This document shows positions 1 to 12,615 of a stretch of 64,000 bases of DNA, piece by piece. The notes below the pieces were generated by a model that did not search any database, had not been told where the DNA came from, and was given only the letters and a program-made list of their open reading frames with translations. The translations under genes were made by a program, and so were the position numbers. Positions within the stretch are counted from its first letter, which is position 1. Every line of letters starts with the position of its first letter. The stretch covers positions 120,192,552-120,256,551 of the forward strand of contig VDFB02252616.1 of NCBI GenBank assembly GCA_007258455.2, written 5' to 3'. The DNA is from Sequoia sempervirens (taxonomy: Eukaryota > Streptophyta > Pinopsida > Cupressales > Cupressaceae).

Positions 1-3000
1 TGATAAATTATCAACAATGAAGTACCAAGAACAATCATAATGATCTACACATGCAACACCAACAACTGCATACTCTCTCAAAACATGTCACCACCATCCT
101 CCCAAGTCATAAGAACATGAACCTCCAAGACGAAACCATAAAATGGAGAGAGAAAACTTGTAAACCATAACATGTCCTAAACACCTGAAAAATGCAACGT
201 TGTGTCAAGTATGATATCGTAACAACCCCAAATGAAATGCCTCAACAACACCCAAAACAACGTTCAATCTCTTAGATCAAACACAACATATGAATCATGA
301 ATAATGCCAACATGGATGTAAGCCTCTCTAATCAAGAAGATCAAACTCAATGTATCCATTCCCAAATCAAGAAATCAACCCAATAACCATCTCCTAAACT
401 CCTCATCAATAAATTATATCATAAACTCAAATGCACAAGGAGATAATCATGTTGACCATCCTTCAAAATGAATCCTCTAAAACTAACTATCCATATCTCA
501 AGATCCATATCTATGAAAGACAAATAAATATAATCTCATGCTAAACAATCCTCAAATGAGTCTCCCAAAATCAATCACCATGACTCAATTCATCCCATAA
601 GAAAACCAAAGCATGAAAAAAACAAAACAATAGGATGGGCAATACTTATTAGATGATAATTCATCAAGTAGACCAAGAGTGGGGAATGAGAATGCTCCTA
701 TAGGATAACCAAATCATCATGACTCACTCCAAGAACAATATCCTACATAGGTCCATCATGAACTAACATCCACATCTAGGTGAAGGCTCCTCAAGCTTCT
801 TGTTGAAACCTCCAAAGAGTAACTGTCTCAAGAAAGTGTCTCTAATCACAAGAGAACTCCAACCTCACCCACTTCTCCAACTATCCATGAGCACCTCCAA
901 CTGATCAATCCATGCTAAGCTACAAATACAACACTACACTACCATGAATCACCCAAGCAAATGACTAATGTACTCAATACCAAGTGAACCAACAAGATCA
1001 ATGTCAAAAGCTCCAACTGAAGAATTAGGGACCCAACAATGACATCATGATCAAACCATGTCCTCCTAGGAGATCACATGTACCAATGCATACATCCTAG
1101 TCTCAAGAGAACCCATATCATGACAAAACTCTAGGCTAGCATCAAGAGTAAACCATGACACAATATCAACCACACTCTAAACTAAGAATCCAAATCTCCA
1201 ATAACAAGAAGATAACCATCTCCATTGATGAATCCATGTCACTACCAACAACTCTTGTTGAACTGTGATACTGAGCTACACATGGTATCGTGACAACCAT
1301 CTCCTCCATGAAGATCATCCAGGTCCACACACGCAACTGAAATGTCGAACATACCAAGTAAAACCAAGATCTCCAAGACAAGAAGATACAACCACCATCA
1401 AACCATCTTACACTGACAAATCATCACTGTCAAAAGCTCCCATTGAAATGTGTAACCAATGAAATAACCAAGTTGTCATGAAATTGTGATAAAACCACAT
1501 GTCACAAGTCCCAATCACTAACTAATCAGGTACTCTAACCATCCATCCTCTCATCCCAAAGCAACATACCAATGCACAAAAAATGACCACAGACAAGGCC
1601 AACTAACAAAGTCTGTATCAACACTGAAACAATCTCGTGGATATAGACAATCCACATCGAGTCATGCCACTGCAACCAAATAGGTGATAAACCCATACAA
1701 TTGCATAACTTGTAGATACTAAGCAATGAAGCGTGAAAACTTATCATCACATTAGTAACCTGCAAACTGAGATATCAAAGAAGATAATCATGTAGAGATC
1801 AAGACTCAAACACCAAATCAACCACGGATCTAATTTTCCAAACATTTCCACAAATGAGTAACCATGGTCAAGGAGCTAAACAAGCATCAGGGAGATAAAA
1901 CAACCTCCTAACACCAAACCAAATCACTACCAAACAACCACATACATGATCATGTCGTTCCAATGCTTAAATGTACCTACATATCCATGACACCATAATC
2001 AAATCTAGTGTTGTACCTGCACTCAACTATCACCCATATGAGAAAGTCTCCACTCGTGTCGATCCATGTCTTCAAAACCGAAGACAAACTATGTACCTAT
2101 CACCATCAAATTCTAACTCTAAAAAACACATATAAACTTGTACCAAGAAGCATCAAATTGATAATCAATTGTATCATCATAAATATCATATAAAAACATG
2201 TACTCCCTCAAGGTTTCGTCTCTTGACTTGTCTGGATGCTCATACAATCACACCCCAAATCTTAGGATCTTACAAGTGATCAAACAAGTACAAACCATTC
2301 TCTACACCACAAACTAAAAATCTACCTGATCCACTATGTAGTATATTGTACATGCTTTCCAATGCCTATTCGTAATTGAAAATCCCACTCTGTATGCAAA
2401 AGTTATGATTAAAACCGTGAAAAGAACACCTATCTTTTAGGCCCCAAAATTGATCAAAATAGAAAAATCATGGAACCAAACCCATACCACTGTGTAATGC
2501 TCGGAACCACCTTTCCAACGAGTATAAGAAGTTGAAAATTTGACATCCTAAGTGAACGTTATGTATGTTTGAAAAAAGTTGTCCAATTACCCTTATAGGG
2601 ATGGCTAGCAGGCAGCTGGCTAGTTGCCCTCGGCCGGCCTGCTGACGGCAGCGGTGCCCCGGGTGGCACATTAGCAACGATATGGTGGCGGGTTTGAAAA
2701 TTAATTTATATTTATTTAAATTTCATTTTATATAAAAAAAACACTAGCAGATTTCAAATGCATATAAAATGTAGTTTAAGAACTTTTAGGTGGGTTAAAT
2801 TTGTTTTAGCCTACGGGCGCTTTGGTTGGTCGCAGCAGCAATCGGGGGCTATGCCCTGCAGCTTGACCACTGACAAGTGAGTATATCGGTGCTAACAGGA
2901 CTAACACCCATCTGGCCTAGTACGCTTGCCACATTCCATGGACTATCAAACTTTGGCCAGTGGGTACGGGGTCAGTAGACCCCCCCACCCATTAATATTT

Positions 3001-3544
3001 ATTTTAATAAATAATTTTTCAATAAAGCAATTTCGTAGGTTTTTTAATTTTTAAATTTATTTTCAGAAAATTAAAAAAATTGCAAAAGGTCAACATATAT
3101 ATTTTTGTATTTTTGCGGCCATACGGTCAAGTGGTCTAAGGGCTAAAAAAAATTGTTTTTTTTTCAAGTAGCTAAAATAGGGAAAATTTTATATGAATCT
3201 TTGTTTCTCAACCATCCTAGATCTAATGGTGAGATCTATTTTGCCTCAAAAGGTCATCCATGAAATTTCTTCCACAAAACCCTCATATGAAAGCTCAATC
3301 CAAGAAAACCCTTTTGACCCAAATTTTGAATGCTTCATATTTGCAATAAACCCAACAAATCTCAACACCCCAAAAGTCCAAATATACTTAAAAACACCTA
3401 CACATGTGTTTCATACCTTATAATGCCTCAAATCTATCCTACATAGCCATGGATTCAAATTTGCACCAAATCTACTCAAACAAGGGTTATAACAAAACAT
3501 GGAAGCTCACACCTCCCATCAACCATTATAGCTCTAATACCACT
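1..3544 (-). mobile_element. Internal region of a minus-strand LTR element, left end outside window
   Basis: This stretch lies inward of a primer-binding site and LTR at its right edge, so it should be the 5' internal part of a minus-strand LTR retroelement. It has no reading frame longer than about 80 codons and I recognise no gag or pol motif. It is AC-rich on the plus strand, with many short degenerate repeats built around phrases such as ccatgtc and accatctcc. A GC-rich patch at about 2590-2680 and a second moderately GC-rich patch at 2800-2960 interrupt the AT-rich background. It is either heavily decayed or a non-coding (LARD-like) element. The assignment rests on the adjacent primer site and LTR, not on coding content. 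Confidence 0.4.
3531..3542 (-). other. Primer-binding site (initiator Met-tRNA type)
   Basis: The reverse complement reads TGGTATTAGAGC, one base away from the usual plant initiator Met-tRNA primer site TGGTATCAGAGC. It sits two bases inside the LTR boundary, which fixes the element's orientation as minus. Confidence 0.7.
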
Positions 3545-4187
3545 TGTTAGGAAATAATACATCATACCCACAATCTTAATTCATTTCCTACATAACCCTA
3601 GTGAGAGAAAAGCATGCATGCAAGTAACCATAATGCATAGATCAAATAGACTAACCACAAGATAACATAAGATATACCCTAGGAGAACCCTCAAAAGAGA
3701 AAAGTTCAGCCTCTAAAAGCATCCATACTACATCTATTATTCAACAATAAAACATTACAAGAGTTACAATGAATACCTTTGAAGCATCAAACCTCTCAAA
3801 TGCATCATCATGTGTCCAAGCATGAATCCACACATCCCATGCCATGCTTCACATATGCACTCCTCAAAAAGACTCAATAATGATAGCCACTCACCCAGCC
3901 AACCTTAACCACTAAACATGTGTTAGATTTTATAGATACAAGCTCACACAAATACAACCAAGTGGTAAGATTAAACCATGTTCCAAAAAACCATGTCAAC
4001 ACAAAACCACTAACCCCTTATTTAATATTAGGTACTAAGTTTTCACTTTATTAAATATTTCCCCAATATTAAATTATTATCCCATGTCTCCCACACATTA
4101 AATAATAATACAATGTTACAATACAACATAAAGTGGTCCCCAAATAATTACCTAGTGTGATTAACCACACCACCTAGGTGCATTACA
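3545..4187 (-). repeat. 5' LTR of the minus-strand element
   Basis: Read on the minus strand the block starts TGTAATGCACC and ends CCTAACA, directly before the primer site, so it has the TG...CA ends of an LTR (643 bp). A TATA-like TATAAAATC lies at about 3926-3935 on the minus strand, followed by sequence expected for the transcript start. The partner LTR is outside the window, so the target duplication cannot be checked. Its outer 50 bp recur at 10494-10540. Confidence 0.6.
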
Positions 4188-4197
4188 ACTAATAATT

Positions 4198-4800
4198 AGC
4201 CGATAGGCTATATATTGTGCGAACTTTGACCTGAAACCTGTCTCACGCGGGCAAACCACTCGACTTTCCGGCAATGGTTTCAGTCAAATGCAAAACTCGA
4301 CGGAGATTGGAATCTCACACCGTCAAACTACACCGTTCGCATTCAATATTTTCGTTTAAAAGGCTGCAAAAATCTTGTCTCAAGGTCAAGAATCTAGTAG
4401 CTGCAGGTCAATCTTGGTAAAGATTTGATTTCGTTTCATTTTATTTGATTTCATTTGATTTTTTGTGCAACTACAAATAAAAATCGTATCAGATTTGCAC
4501 TCATATAAATAGTATAAAACCCAGCAGTGCCATTAATATCTACCGACAATGTAAACGGACTATGTAAATGCAGTTCCGTTAATATTTACTGTGAATGGGT
4601 TGAAGCAACAGCTGCAGGGAAATTGGTTTTGGTTCGTCTCATTTAAAAAAATCTGTTGTGGTAAGGCTTAGTAATTTTTCATGCAAACTCTGCCCTTTCT
4701 GTTGTGGTAGGGCTTCGTAATTTTTTCTGAAACTGTGCCCATTTGTTCTCATCGACATCATAGACGTCACAACACAATTTGTGCAGAATTTGAGGTAAGT
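4198..4800 (+). repeat. Copy A of a dispersed direct repeat
   Basis: Begins cgataggctatatattgtg and includes a block ending in a gttcgtctcatttaaa phrase and a gtggtaggGCTTC phrase. The same order of phrases recurs at 6519-6880 with divergence and indels. It contains a splice-donor-like gaggtaagtcacttgcc at about 4791, which recurs as gaggtaagccacttgct at about 5510. It looks like a duplicated 5' region of a decayed gene or element; no protein is recognisable. Confidence 0.5.
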
Positions 4801-5042
4801 CACTTGCCATGGTTTCAGGGAGTTTTATTTTTTCTGGAATCTGTTAGCTGCTCTAAAATAATTCTAGGTTTTCAACTGTTAAGCAACTACCTAAGAGGCA
4901 TCTACAAACCCGATTGTTTTGCTTTATATTTTCTTTTAAAACTTTATGTTTCACTACTTGTATCCTAAGGGACCTGAGCCAGGCTTTATTCTTAATAATT
5001 ATAATTTTGTTGCATGTTTGCTGATACCTACACGCAAATTAG

Positions 5043-5777
5043 GGCGTTCGAGCAGCACTAGGTGAAGAAAATGTTGATATCCCCTTTCGCCTACAACCTG
5101 TCTTAACTGACAATCATCAATTTCCTCATGACGAAATGCTTGGCGGCCAAGAGAGATATGGGAGAATGCAACAATTGTCCATAGAATCTACACATCTATT
5201 CACCCTTATTGCCTTTGATTTACTATGAGATAGGTACTATAGTTAAACATCCTTTTTTTTAACATGGGTGCTCAGCCCTAACATAACATGCATTACCTTC
5301 TTCCTCGAAACCCCACATTCTAGTAGAGGATCATGGATGAGTGTTAGCTGAGACAAAGAAAGTCAAAATGAGATGAAAAAGAGGTGGAAACAGAGAAAAG
5401 GGTGTGGGGAAAAGAGGGCGACACCAACCACACAGGTATTGCTGCATCTTTGTCATTTGTTGCAGACATTCACCTTCGTTGACATCATGACACAATCTCT
5501 ATATAATCTCGAGGTAAGCCACTTGCTATGGTGTCAGGGATTTTGTATTTTGTGAATCTATAACTAACCATATCATTTTTTGTTGTGTTTTATTTCATTC
5601 TAAGAGAACTCTATCTATAGCTTTCATCTGAATATCACTCACCATTTGATTTGGGTGATTGAAATTTGCAGCAGCAATGACATGTCATGGCTGGAGGAAC
5701 TAAGGAAGCTGAGGGTCACTCACCTCAAGAGAGATCTTCAATTTAATGATGAGTCTATTGTGTATTTCCCCATGTGA
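5043..5777 (+). pseudogene. Two exon-like open stretches of an unrecognised gene
   Basis: After an AG at 5041-5042, an open frame of 61 codons runs to the TGA at 5226-5228 with normal-looking composition (start GVRAALGEENVDIPFRLQPV). After an intron-like AG at 5670-5671, a second open frame runs from 5673 to a TGA at 5775-5777 (SNDMSWLEELRKLRVTHLKR near its start). Between them lies a donor-like gaggtaagcc at about 5510. I do not recognise the family. The pieces may be exons of one decayed gene or chance open frames. The flanking direct repeats at 4198 and 6519 suggest the locus was rearranged. Confidence 0.25.
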
Positions 5778-6518
5778 CCACTGCATGAGTATAGTTTTTG
5801 ACTTTTAGTTGGATTGGGTACCTCTTGATTTTTGTTTGTGTTGCAACTCTCTTAAGTTGAAGCTGAAAAGGCTCACAAGGTTGAATGAGAGCAGAGTTGG
5901 GTGAAACAAGAAGTAGATTTGTGTTTGGGCAAGGCATTTTTTCTTTTGTTCGGATCCAAGGCGGGTAAAAGGTCCCGATACATGGTAACTTTATTCTGGG
6001 TACGAAAGGTCGCACAACAAGTGTATCTAGCAAATCAAAATCTACTGTTGTATTGTTTTGCATTGCCATCAATCGATCTTCAAATGTTTTTTCACAAGCA
6101 TTTAGTTCTTGCGTCCTATAGGAGGAGGAAACAAGATCAAATGTATCCATTACAAAAGTTTCATTTAAATTGAGCCCCCCAGAGCTTGCAAAATTTTCCA
6201 ATGGCAATAGCGTCTATTTAAAATGTGTAAAATAAAGCTTTGATAGCTCATATAAGCTATCTTAAAGCATTTCAAGAAGTATTCTATGAACCTAGAAATT
6301 ATTTTATAATATAACTAACTTACTAGTTTTATTTGTTTGTGTAGAAGCATGTAACTAATTAAAAATATGTTGTTTCTATTTATAGAAGAGCTCATTTGCT
6401 TTGCTACTTGCGTTACCTTGGTTAGAGGAATACAAGGTATGTTAGTTTTCTTAGAAGAACATGCTATACTTTTTAATTTGTCTTTGGTGTTCATAGTGTT
6501 ATAAGAATAAATAAATAG

Positions 6519-6880
6519 TCGATAGGCTATATATTGTGTGGAGTTTTGACTGAAACCTGTTTCACGCTGCAAACAGGTAGACGCTAAACAATTTTTTGTT
6601 GTTTCCGACAAATTACACTTTTCTGGCCTCATGAGTGAAAAAAAAATCACTCGCATTTAATATCAGATCTTGAAATAGATTAGATTTTTTGATTTCCATC
6701 GCACGCGTGAAATCTTGTATCCGATATTTGTAGACCCGCTTTCCATTTATCGTGAATAGATTGAAGCAATGGCTGGAGGGAGATTGGATTTGGTTCGTCT
6801 CATTTAAAATCTGTCGTGGTAGGGCTTCATAAATGTTTCCTGCAAACTCTACCCATTTTTCTCATCAGCATCATTGACAT
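6519..6880 (+). repeat. Copy B of the dispersed direct repeat
   Basis: Shares cgataggctatatattgtg, the gaaacctgt-tcacgc phrase, the ttgaagcaa-gctg phrase and the ggttcgtctcatttaaa phrase with 4198-4800, in the same order. It is shorter because internal parts are missing. Confidence 0.5.
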
Positions 6881-8967
6881 AAATCTCATAAGCATATGAA
6901 CTGAATTATTCTCCCTCTGCCATATTTCAAATGTCATCATATTCATATTATGTACATTATATGATCAATCAGCCATGGAAGATCATGTGGGAGGGAGAAA
7001 TGAGATTTTGCTCCATGTTGGTTAGGTTAAGAGTGATACAATCCACACTTGATGAAAATTCTTAATAGAAGGATGCAAAATAGTTGCTCGTAGTTGGTAG
7101 AAAACGTTTGAAGTGTGAAGGGCCTCATTAACGTGTTGAGTAAGAAAACCTTCTTATGATTGCTTGATGTGCATTAAAAAACCTCTTTAGTAGGAATTTT
7201 GTTCTTAAGAAGACTCCTACAATGCTTGATGATGTTAATTTTGTAGTCCACCTTCCTTTATAGCTTTTTAGCAATGTGGTTGGATCAAGTGTAATCCTTT
7301 GTTTGTGGTTTATTTTTGCAGCCAAATGGAAAATTTGAAACACACAAAAATATGCTTGAGCATATCAAATTATCAACCCAATGCATTGGCAGCCATCATG
7401 AAGTGCTAATTTTGGCGACTCATGTTTCATATCTGTTCAAAACTTTGAAGATGTAGTGTGAAATTTTTCCATTGGTTTGAAGACATGCAAAAAAAAGACT
7501 GTCATTAGTATAAATGGCTTTTTTTTAGGTCATATTGATGACTTAAAACATAGACGGGTAAAATCCTACAAAAAAATTCTTTTGAAAACTGTTCATGAAA
7601 GCCTTTAGTACTTAATACATTTTTATATTTTGTAGAATACTTTACATTATCAACTATCAATAAAGTTGGATAATCTATTTCCAGAGTGGTGAGTCTATGT
7701 TCATTTACCAAAAATATAAATGGGAAAGAAAATGGAGATGGAAACAACATAAGAAATGAGGTCCAGACATGGTGAGATTCCAGATGGCACTCTCACATGC
7801 CCCTCAGTAAGTTCCCCGAGCATTAGATAAATAAACAATAGACTGATAAACTTTGTGGCCTTAGAACTCATGGCCTTGGCTCCTTTGCACCTAGTGTGCA
7901 TGCAAAGCAATTGTCAATAGTCTTAACAGTGAAACAGAAAAAAACTAACCAAAATATTTACATATTCAAATCAAACTAATAGATACAATTTGCATTGTTC
8001 AGTGCAAAACAGGGCCTTGGCTCCTTCGCACCTTGTGTGTGTGCAAAGCAATTGCCAATATGTCTACCAATATGTCGTAAGTTTTAACAATGACGCAACA
8101 AACAATTTAAACAAAATATTTACATATTTAAATCAAACTAATAGATAAAATGTGTATTGTTTAGTGCAAAATTGACTGACTTATTCCTATGTTGTTCATG
8201 CCTTGCAGGCTCTGGATCCAGGTCCGGTTTGAACCTAGTTTGAGTTCTGGGTCAGTCCAGGTGGGGGTTCTACAGGGCATTGCCATGAACCTGGAATGAA
8301 TTTCAATGAGTTTCACATAACCCAAAACAATTCCGCTGCAGTTTGACGAGTTTGTAATCAATTTTTTATAAGTGATAAACTAAAATTTAAATCAGTGCAA
8401 AAGTGAAGTAACAAAAAATAAAGAGTTTAACCAATGCTTCTTTGGCCTTTCTCCCATCCCACTTTTCGGTTGTGTCCTTGATGGTGGATGGGCAATTATA
8501 TGACAATTTGTTCTTACTTGAGCATGGGTTGAATTGACCATTGTGGCATTTCAACAAGTGAAGGGCATGCAAATTCACATTCCTGCAATAGCATGCTACA
8601 AATCTTATATTCTCAGCTACAATTCCTCTCCAACACCTACTTTCACTTTTTTATAAAACTTATATCATTTTTTATGTACGTCCATTAACTTCTTCTTTAA
8701 CTTTCTAGGAACAAAATACATGAAAAGGCAACAAACTATGTGCCGTCTCATTTCATACTAGCACATGGAATCATCGACTACACAATCGTCACAAATGAAA
8801 TAGATATAAATCATTCATTCAATTTCCTTGCACCAAATATGTATTACAAATATTTTGTAAATTTTGCAAACAAGCTTATATATAATTCAATCTACACTTC
8901 CTTACCATGTTTACTTTTATATAGTATTCTATCGGCGTAACCCTTGCACCCCCTTTGGTGCAAGTGC
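6881..8967. other. AT-rich stretch without a recognisable gene
   Basis: Only short shadow-like reading frames are present on both strands and none gives a recognisable protein. The one structured part is the tandem duplication at 7872-8169. Confidence 0.5.
7872..8169. repeat. Tandem duplication, about 141-157 bp per unit
   Basis: Unit 1 (7872-8012) and unit 2 (8013-8169) both start ggccttggctcctt, pass through gcaaagcaattg and aatatttacatatt, and end agtgcaaaa. Unit 2 carries a short extra stretch (atgtctaccaat). Confidence 0.75.
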
Positions 8968-10031
8968 TAGTTATTTAACATCACAAAAAATAAAATTATG
9001 CAATGGTGTACAACACCATATCCCAACATTGAGAATGTTATTTTGGATTCTTCTAGAAAATTCAGTTGAGCCTTTAAAAAAATATGAGAGCAAGTCATTT
9101 GGACATCTTGGTTTTGGTATTTTCTATCAAATAATTTTAGAGAACTTGTGTTTGCAGGTTTAGCTCCTCTGAGGATGAAAACCCTTAGAGGAATAAGTGG
9201 CAGTGGACGAAAACCCATTGTCATTCAAGGTGGATCTATCCAAGGTTCACAATTGTGCTTATTTGGCAAAATTTATGAAGATTTGAGGGGTTGTTATAAG
9301 CAATTATCTTTGCAGATCGAACTAGGGCAGATTTGTGTTCATTGGAATCTTCATTTTTGGGCGATTCACTTTCAAATTTGTGCAGGTTATTAACAACAGT
9401 TTTATGAGTCATTTTGGAGAGTTCATTTGCATGCATTTTGAGGGTTCAAACCCTAAATTTGGGCGCCGACATTTTGGATACTATATGGTGGTTTTATTAC
9501 ATCCATTTGGCATCATTGACATCATTCTTGGAGCAGCGAATGTAGCAGACCTGTGCGCCCATTTGTTTTAGTATTTTTGGTGTTGTGAAGATTTATCGTC
9601 ATAGGGTTTCAAACCCTAGTTTGAGTGCCACACCTTCGAGGTCTTCTTTTATCATTCAGATGTCAAATTTGCATGAAACTTGGTATGTATAAAACCTAAG
9701 GTTTATAGCAGGTCATAGATGGGTGTGTTTGGCATGTTTGCCCTTAATATTTATTGTCAAACTTCCAATCCGATTTTGCCATCATTTTGATAACATTTTG
9801 GTGTTGAATCATTGTGTAATTCAACTATGAATTTGGCACATGTATTTGCATGATTGTTATGATGTTTTTGGTATGTTAAATGGTTGGTATAATTGTTTGA
9901 TTAAGTCTGAAATAGAAAATCAGAACTTTAGAAATTAGGGTTTTGGATTAGATTTGGAAATCAAAAAATTAGGGAAAAAATCAAAACCCTAAAATTAGAA
10001 AGATTAGTAAATATCTATGTGGGATATTACA
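8968..10031 (+). repeat. LTR copy 1 (plus strand, start altered)
   Basis: Shares about 1 kb with 10565-11647 and with 14141-15171, and ends gggatattaca directly before a primer site. Unlike the LTR at 13882 its outer part is not TGTAATGTCC but a sequence shared only with copy 2 (aaattatgcaatggtgtac). Its 5' end is therefore truncated or rearranged. Confidence 0.7.
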
Positions 10032-10032
10032 A

Positions 10033-10483
10033 TGGTATCAGAGCTACAAGATGTGGCAGCTTGTTTGGGTTGATTGCATGCATGGAAAAGGTGGTCATAA
10101 GCTAGAAAAAAAAAGGAAATAATGGCAAGTAGCAATCAACAACCATCATCAAGAAAACATATGTTTGTAGAAATGTTAAGACAGCTACAAAACACCAATT
10201 TGTATTTAAGTTAGATGGCCCACAATATAGCAAATGGAAGAAACATGGTGCATGTGGAAAGAGAGGACAGTCGCAAAGATGCAAACAACAATGAACATTG
10301 TACCAGCAAATCCACGAGTTCATCACAATCTAGACCATTCATGCCTACTTTCATATAAGAGGATGAGCCTACACAAGAGGAACCTAGAGAAGATAATGAG
10401 GATGTTGAAATATTAGCTAAGTATCAAACTTTGGGACCTGATTTTCAATTAGCCATCTTTTTCAAGGACTACTTGGAGGTCAT
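10033..10483 (+). pseudogene. Primer site and truncated gag start of the copy 1 element
   Basis: TGGTATCAGAGCT at 10033 is a plant initiator Met-tRNA primer site. A gag-like frame starts with ATG at 10122 and parallels the frame at 11739 almost residue for residue (MASSNQQPSSRKHMF against MASSDQQPSSRKHMF). It has an early stop near codon 31 and more stops later. The match to copy 2 breaks at about 10483, in the phrase tacttggaggtcatcac. Past that point copy 2 continues into the element, while copy 1 runs into a fragment of another LTR. No pol sequence follows. Confidence 0.65.
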
Positions 10484-10560
10484 CACAACTAAGTAATTAC
10501 CTAGTGTGATTAACCACACCACCTAAGTGTATCACAACTAAATAATTATTTAATTACAAC
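10484..10560 (-). repeat. Fragment of the outer end of the 3545-4187 LTR type
   Basis: The phrase aattacctagtgtgattaaccacaccacctaagtg matches the outer end of the minus-strand LTR at about 4148-4187. It forms the joint between LTR-gag units 1 and 2. Confidence 0.55.
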
Positions 10561-10564
10561 ATTA

Positions 10565-11647
10565 CAAAAAGTCAAATTATGCAATGGTGTACAACACCAT
10601 ATCCCAACATTGAGGAGGTTATTTTGGATTCTTCTAGAAGACTTGATTGAGCCTTTAAAAAGAGATGAGAGCAAGTCGTTTGGACATCTTGGTTTTGGTA
10701 TTTTCTATTAGAGAATTTTAGAGAACTTGTGTTTGCGGGTTCAACTCTTCTGAAGATGAAAACCTTTAGAAGAATAAGTGGTAGTGGACGAAAACCCATT
10801 GCCATTCAAGGTGGATCTATCCAGGGTTCACAATTGTGCTTATTTGGAAAATTTGGTGAAGATTTGAGGGGTTGTTATAAGCAATTATCTTTGCAGATCG
10901 AACTAGGGCAGATTTGTGTTCATTGGCATCTTCATTCTTGGGTGATTCACTTTCAGATTTGTGTAGGTTATTAACAACATTTTTATGAGTCATTTTGGAG
11001 AGTTCATTTGCATGCATTTTGAGGGTTCAAACCCTAAATCTGGGCACCAACATTTTGGATACTATATGGTGGTTTTATTGCATCCATTTGGAATCATTGA
11101 CATCATTCTTGGAGCAGTGAATGTAGAAAACCTATGTGCCCATTTGTTTCAACCTTTTTGTTGTTGTGAAGATTTGTCGCCATAGGGTTTCAAACCCTAG
11201 TTTGAGCACCACACCTTGTAGGTCTTTTTTTATCATTCAAATGTCAAATTTGCATGAAATTTGGTATGTATAAAACCTAGGGTTCATAACAGGTCATAGT
11301 TGGGTGTGTTTGGCATGTTTCCCCTTAATATTGATTGTATTTGAAGACTTTATATTTCTTAAATTGTAACAGATTTCCAATCCGAGTTTCTCATCATTTT
11401 TTTCATAACATTTTGGTGTTGAATCATTGTGTAATTCAACTATGACTTTGGCACATGTATTGGCATGATTGTTATGGTGTTTTTGGCATGTTAAATGGTT
11501 GTTATAAATGTTTGATTAAGTTTGAAACAAAAAATTAGAACTTCAAAAATTAGGGTTTTGGATCATATTTGGAAATCAAAAAATTAGGGCAAAAATCAAA
11601 ACCCTAAAATCAAAAAGATTATTAAATATCCAATGTGAGATATTACA
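10565..11647 (+). repeat. LTR copy 2: 5' LTR of the plus-strand Ty3-like element
   Basis: Parallels copy 1 at an offset of about 1.58 kb and ends attaca at 11647, directly before a primer site (tggtatcatagct, 11649, one base off the usual form). Its inner kilobase matches the 3' LTR at 13882-15171. Its outer part does not, so this LTR has lost or exchanged its U3 start. Confidence 0.65.
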
Positions 11648-11738
11648 ATGGTATCATAGCTGCAAGACTTGGCAGCCTATTTGGGTTAATTGCATGCATG
11701 GAAAGGGTGGTCACAACCTAGAAAAACAAAAGAAAATA

Positions 11739-12415
11739 ATGGCAAGCAGCGATCAACAACCATCATCAAGAAAACATATGTTTGCATATATGCTAAGACA
11801 GCTACAAAACACCAATCTATATTTAAGTCAAATGGCTCACAATATAGCAAATGGAAGAAACATGGTGCATGTGGAAAGAGAGGATAGGCGCAAAGATGCA
11901 AAAAACAATGAACATTATACCAACAAATCCATGGGTTCATCACAATCTAGACCATTCATGCCTACTTTCATATAAGAGGATGAGCCTACACAAGAGGAAC
12001 TTATAGAAGATAATGAGGATGTTGAAATATTAGCTAAGTATCAAGCTTTGGGACTTGATTTTCAATCAGCCATATTTTTCAAGGACTATTTGGAGGTCAC
12101 CAAGCGCACGAAGCCTAAGCAAAAACAAAATCAAGGGAAGCAAAATTATGGGTTGCAAAAGAGGTTGGGATGTCTATCCCTACCTAGTTTTGATGGATCA
12201 TCTAAGTGCATGGCTAGAGCTTGAATTCGGAAATTGGACACCAAGATAAACAATTTTACCAATACATGGAAAAAAGAAAAGAAGGAAAGAAAGAAGAACT
12301 TATTCCTCATGATTTGTAGCCTACAAGTGAACATAGGAAGAGAAAAAGTCAATTGAGGAGAGAATAGTGTTGTTTCACATGCCAAGGTGTTTGGACACCT
12401 AGTCACACATGTGGA
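11739..12415 (+). pseudogene. gag-like gene, broken
   Basis: The ATG at 11739 follows the primer site by about 80 bases. The frame reads MASSDQQPSSRKHMFAYMLR at its start and meets a stop at 11973. In the same frame it continues through a segment with LPSFDGSSKCMARA, typical of the plant Ty3 capsid region. A second stop follows, then lysine-rich low-complexity sequence where the rest of the capsid domain should be. A zinc-knuckle-like C-F-T-C...H-T-C lies at about 12370-12415. Gag packages the element RNA. This copy is internally deleted and interrupted, so it cannot make a full capsid protein. The family call is moderately sure because the LTR, primer site and knuckle agree. Confidence 0.55.
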
Positions 12416-12615
12416 ATCCCTAGAGAAGAAAAGGCCATGCTCACAAGTTCACTTTAGTAGAATAATGACATGGACAAAGAAGAATCACTTCATGTGTGCA
12501 CAAGCAATGGACACATAAGTTTTCATGATAACAATGAGGTTGAAGGGTATGTTTTTATGAAGGGAAAGAGTTGAAGGTTAATGAAGGTACAACTTGCAAC
12601 CACTAAATAGAAGTT

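Noticed and set aside
1..2500. Possible CRISPR-like or satellite array because of many similar short phrases
   Set aside because: Spacing and sequence of the phrases are irregular and there is no conserved repeat; a plant nuclear context makes a CRISPR array implausible.
5755..6207. 150-codon minus-strand open frame (MPLENFASSGGLNLNETFVM...)
   Set aside because: No motif I can name. It adjoins the plus-strand exon-like piece and lies in a decayed region, so a chance frame or an unidentifiable element fragment is equally likely.
8161..8361. Minus-strand frame with RTPTWTDPELKLGSNRTWIQ
   Set aside because: Short, no known motif, partly inside the tandem duplication region; not supported as a gene.
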